Part shown: piece by piece, positions 61,351-64,000 of the stretch
Numbering within the stretch: position 1 is the first letter of the stretch
How the letters are laid out: every line of letters starts with the position of its first letter
Source of the DNA: Ramlibacter sp. WS9
GTDB lineage: Bacteria > Pseudomonadota > Gammaproteobacteria > Burkholderiales > Burkholderiaceae_C
Direction: 5' to 3'
Assembly (NCBI RefSeq): GCF_003797765.1
Contig: NZ_RKMB01000005.1
Span: 186,001 to 250,000 of the forward strand
DNA length: 64,000 nucleotides
Notes under the pieces: model-generated
Told to the model about the DNA's origin: nothing
The model's database searches: none
What the model saw: only the letters and a program-made list of their open reading frames with translations
Made by a program: the position numbers and the translations under genes

Positions 61351-62064
61351 TCAAACCCCGAGATACTGCTCCAGGAGCTGCGGCTTGCTGCGCAGTTCGT
61401 CGGAAGTCCCGGCAAACACGACTTCCCCTTTTACCAGGATGACGTTGCGGTCCGTGATCTGCGTGACGTGCTTCCAGTTCTTGTCGACGATCACGCTTGA
61501 AATGCCGGATTCGCGGATCACGCCGCAGATGCGCCAGATCTCGCGCGCGATCAGCGGGGCCAGGCCTTCCGTCGCTTCGTCGAGGATCAGCACGTCGGGG
61601 TTGGTCATCAGCGCGCGGCCGATGGTGAGCATCTGCTGTTCGCCGCCGGAAAGCTGCTGGCCGCCGTGGCCCAGGCGCTCCGTGAGGCGGGGGAAGGTCT
61701 CCAGCACGCGCTCGTATGTCCAGTCGCGCTGACCCTTCGTTCCGGGCCGCGCCGCCATCTTGAGGTTTTCCACCACGCTCAGGTTGCCGAAGATGCCGCG
61801 GCCTTCGGGCACGTAGGCGATGCCGAGCTGCGCGATCTCATAGGGCGGGCGTCCTGTCATGTCACGGCCCATGATGGAGACGGTGCCGCCACGCGGCTTG
61901 ACCAGCCCCATCAGGCTCTTGAGCAGTGTGCTCTTGCCCATGCCGTTGCGGCCCATCAGCCCGATGGTTTCGCCGCGCGCGACGTTGAAGTCAACGCCGC
62001 GCAGGATGTGGCTGGCGCCGTAATAGGTCTGCAGGCCTTTGGCTTCGATGAGCATCGCGGCCAT
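61351..62064 (-). CDS. livF: Branched-chain amino-acid ABC transporter ATP-binding protein LivF
   Basis: 237 aa. GLQTYYGASHILRGVDFNVARGETIGLMGRNGMGKSTLLKSLMGL (Walker A), GIAYVPEGRGIFGNLSVVENL (LivF hallmark), LSGGEQQMLTIGRALMTNPDVLILDEATEGLAP (signature and Walker B). The start overlaps the livG stop by one base (TGATG). HAAT-family importer; urea and aromatic-acid transporters use the same class. Confidence 0.92.
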   Translation of the reverse strand: MAAMLIEAKGLQTYYGASHILRGVDFNVARGETIGLMGRNGMGKSTLLKSLMGLVKPRGGTVSIMGRDMTGRPPYEIAQLGIAYVPEGRGIFGNLSVVENLKMAARPGTKGQRDWTYERVLETFPRLTERLGHGGQQLSGGEQQMLTIGRALMTNPDVLILDEATEGLAPLIAREIWRICGVIRESGISSVIVDKNWKHVTQITDRNVILVKGEVVFAGTSDELRSKPQLLEQYLGV

Positions 62065-62822
62065 CAGTGTTCTTCCCCGAGGTAAGCGGATTGCACGTTC
62101 GCGTCGGCGCGCACTTCGGCCGGCGTGCCGCTGGCGATCACCTGGCCGTTGACCATCACGGTGAGCCGGTCGGCCAACGCGAATACGGCATCCATGTCGT
62201 GTTCCACCAGCATGATGGCGTGCAGCGGCTTGATGCGCAGCAAGAGCTGCACCATGCGCTCGGCCTCGACCGTGCCCATGCCGGCCAGCGGTTCGTCGAG
62301 CAGCAGCACATTGGGATTCGTGGCCAGCGTCATCGCGATTTCCAGCTGGCGCTGCTCGCCGTGGCTGATGGTGCCCGCGATGGCGTTCTTTCGGTTCTGC
62401 AACCCTGCCAGTTCGATGGCCTCGTTTGCGCGCTCGTTGCTTTCCTTGAAGTCCGTCGCGCGCCGCAGCCAGGCCGCTGGATGCGGAGTGCGCGATTGCG
62501 CGGCCAGGCGCACGTTTTCCCACACCGTGAAGGGCAGGAAAATGTTGGTCTTCTGGTAGCTGCGGCCCAGCCCGCCACGGGAGATCTTCTCGGGCTTCCA
62601 GCCGGTCACATCGTGGCCGCCGAGGGTGACGCGGCCTGATGTCGGTGCAATGTCGCCCGAAAGCAGATTGGTCAGCGTGGACTTGCCTGCGCCATTGGGG
62701 CCGATCACGCCATGGATGTGGCCCCGCCACAGGTCGACCGACACGTCGTTGACGGCCGCGAGGCCGCCGAACCGCTTGGTGAGATTCTGGGCGGAAAGCA
62801 GCGTTTCACTCACCGGCGCCAT
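62064..62822 (-). CDS. livG: Branched-chain amino-acid ABC transporter ATP-binding protein LivG
   Basis: 252 aa. LTKRFGGLAAVNDVSVDLWRGHIHGVIGPNGAGKSTLTNLLSG (Walker A), GLGRSYQKTNIFLPFTVWENVRLA (Q-loop), ISHGEQRQLEIAMTLATNPNVLLLDEPLAGMG and VEHDMDAVFALADRLTVM. ATG 62822 gives MAPVSETLLS; a GTG at 62813 with AAGGA nine bases upstream is an equally good start. Overlaps livM by 17 bp with the ATG. Confidence 0.92.
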   Translation of the reverse strand: MAPVSETLLSAQNLTKRFGGLAAVNDVSVDLWRGHIHGVIGPNGAGKSTLTNLLSGDIAPTSGRVTLGGHDVTGWKPEKISRGGLGRSYQKTNIFLPFTVWENVRLAAQSRTPHPAAWLRRATDFKESNERANEAIELAGLQNRKNAIAGTISHGEQRQLEIAMTLATNPNVLLLDEPLAGMGTVEAERMVQLLLRIKPLHAIMLVEHDMDAVFALADRLTVMVNGQVIASGTPAEVRADANVQSAYLGEEH

Positions 62823-63804
62823 CCTTGCGGCGCGACAGCCGCTCCACGACACCCAGCAGGCCGCGCGGCGCGAACAGCACCACCAGCACGATGAAGATGC
62901 CCATCCACAGCTGCCAGTGCTTGCCCAGGTTCACCGAACCGATGGTGGGCAGATCCTTGAAGACATGCAGCAGGTATTCGAAGGCAAAAGCGCCGACGAT
63001 CGCGCCTGCGAAATTGCCCATGCCGCCCAGGATGACCATCATGATCGCGTGCGCGCTCATGTGGAAACCCATCAGCTCCGGGTTGACGTAGCCGGTCTGC
63101 GCGGCCCACAGGTAGCCCGCGAGACCGGCGAGCGCGCCGGCCAGCGTGAACGCGGCGAGCTTGTAGCCGAAGGTGCCGTAGCCCATGGCGCGCATCCGGT
63201 GCTCGTTGACGCGGATACCGGCCAGCACCCGGCCGAACGGGCTCCAGAGCAGGCGGCGCAGGAAGACGTAGGCAGCCAGCAGCACGGCCAGCGTGAAGTA
63301 GTAGAAGACCCGTTTGTTCTCCAGGTCGAACACGCCCGCGTCGGGCTTGAAGTTGACGTAGATGCCGTCCGAGCCGCCCAGCACCTTGTTGTCGAAGAAC
63401 AGGTAGAAGACCATCTGCGCGAACGCCATGGTCACCATGATGAAGTAGATGCCATGTGTTCGGACGACGAAGAACCCGATCACCAAAGCGCCCAATCCGG
63501 AGGCGAGCACCGCCACCGGCAGCGTCCACCACAGGCTGACCGCTTCGCCGGCGGGCGTCAGGAAGGCCAGCGCATAGCCGGCGAGGCCGAAGTACGCGGC
63601 GTGGCCCAGCGACACCAGGCCCGTCACGCCCTGAAGCAGATCCAGGCTCATCGCGAAGATGGCGAGGATCATCATGCGCGCGACCATCTGCGCATAGAAG
63701 TCGGTGGAGACGAAAGGGAAGGCGAGCAGGGCGACCAGCCCCAAGCCGAGCACGATTTGCAGGCTGCGCGGCAGCACTTCGAGGTGGGCTTTGGCCGCGC
63801 TCAT
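62806..63804 (-). CDS. livM: Branched-chain amino-acid ABC transporter permease LivM
   Basis: 332 aa with eight to ten membrane segments. ILAIFAMSLDLLQGVTGLVSLGHAAYFGLAGYALA, FVVRTHGIYFIMVTMAFAQMVFYLFF, GRVLAGIRVNEHRMRAMGYGTFGYKLAAFTLAGALAGLAGYLWA and GFHMSAHAIMMVILGGMGNFAGAIVGA are typical LivM blocks. Overlaps livH by 4 bp. Confidence 0.93.
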   Translation of the reverse strand: MSAAKAHLEVLPRSLQIVLGLGLVALLAFPFVSTDFYAQMVARMMILAIFAMSLDLLQGVTGLVSLGHAAYFGLAGYALAFLTPAGEAVSLWWTLPVAVLASGLGALVIGFFVVRTHGIYFIMVTMAFAQMVFYLFFDNKVLGGSDGIYVNFKPDAGVFDLENKRVFYYFTLAVLLAAYVFLRRLLWSPFGRVLAGIRVNEHRMRAMGYGTFGYKLAAFTLAGALAGLAGYLWAAQTGYVNPELMGFHMSAHAIMMVILGGMGNFAGAIVGAFAFEYLLHVFKDLPTIGSVNLGKHWQLWMGIFIVLVVLFAPRGLLGVVERLSRRKDGAGE

Positions 63805-64000
63805 TGCTTGAACAATCCTTCAGGTTTCCAGAGCAAGACGGCAGCCATCAGCATGTAGACCAGCATGCCCGCTACCTGCGGCAGCAGCACCTTGCCAAAC
63901 GTGTCGACCAGGCCGACCAGCAAGGCCGAGATCAACGCCCCGCGGACAGAGCCGATACCGCCAATCACCACGACCACGAAGCACATGATCAACACCTGCG
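63801..64000 (-). CDS. livH: Branched-chain amino-acid ABC transporter permease LivH (5' truncated by window)
   Basis: The last 66 or so residues only: VLIMCFVVVVIGGIGSVRGALISALLVGLVDTFGKVLLPQVAG, ending KPEGLFKQ, the normal LivH C-terminus. The frame is open to the window edge, so the gene continues beyond position 64000. ATGA overlap with livM. Confidence 0.9.
   Translation of the reverse strand, partial: QVLIMCFVVVVIGGIGSVRGALISALLVGLVDTFGKVLLPQVAGMLVYMLMAAVLLWKPEGLFKQ

Overview
The window is GC-rich, densely coded DNA from a betaproteobacterium, most likely order Burkholderiales, family Comamonadaceae (Ramlibacter/Variovorax-like). This is inferred from gene content: a bpt-aat pair, a cysI-DUF934-cysH-cysD-cysN operon with its own ferredoxin and reductase, a fused MnmC, and YggX. 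No rRNA, integrase, transposase, phage gene or CRISPR array was seen. There is one tRNA (Asn).

Layout. 0-7.6 kb: housekeeping genes. These are two overlapping 2-isopropylmalate synthases (the first cut by the window edge), a PBP7-type endopeptidase, an IclR regulator, the N-end-rule transferases Bpt and Aat, and a TPR lipoprotein. 7.6-22.8 kb: an exopolysaccharide locus. It holds two FemAB/CelD-like acetyltransferase modules, an ATP-grasp enzyme, a beta-helix lipoprotein on a (Pro-Ala)19 stalk, a glycosyltransferase, an initiating transferase, a ligase/polymerase, a flippase-like module and a Wzc-type tyrosine kinase. Three of its proteins are uninterrupted two-domain fusions, and a 42-bp sequence element occurs three times at transcription-unit starts. 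22.8-25.3 kb: tRNA-Asn and a TonB-dependent receptor behind a TPP riboswitch. 25.3-32.8 kb: an assimilatory sulfate-reduction operon ending in ferredoxin and ferredoxin-NADP reductase. 32.8-41.2 kb: a receiver-domain protein, a GbsR-type regulator with an adjacent redox/SDR/monooxygenase operon and paired operators, mnmC-yggX, and a sulfate-binding protein without its permease.

40.2-49.8 kb: an eleven-gene operon. It comprises a GntR/HutC regulator, an AprA-like flavoprotein, an AprB-like ferredoxin, a HEAT-repeat protein, a 7Fe-type ferredoxin, an ABC importer whose binding protein carries a NosL-like tail, DUF971, ferredoxin-NADP reductase and a YeiH-type exporter. I regard this as the best candidate for an undescribed system: import of an unknown (perhaps organosulfur) anion, redox conversion, and export of the product. 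50-53.7 kb: homoserine dehydrogenase with a leader hairpin, an azoreductase/LysR divergent pair, and a DM13 protein. 53.7-61.3 kb: a second surface-glycan-like locus with a cyanophycin-synthetase-like ATP-grasp protein, a methyltransferase, four tandem paralogous glycosyltransferase-like genes showing a gene-conversion tract, and a GT2. 61.3-64 kb: a branched-chain amino-acid ABC operon (livF-G-M-H, livH truncated).

Sulfur is a recurring theme from 25 to 49 kb. Two promoters there share a 17-bp near-palindrome that may be a CysB-type operator. All functions are assigned by reading sequence and motifs; no database search was run.
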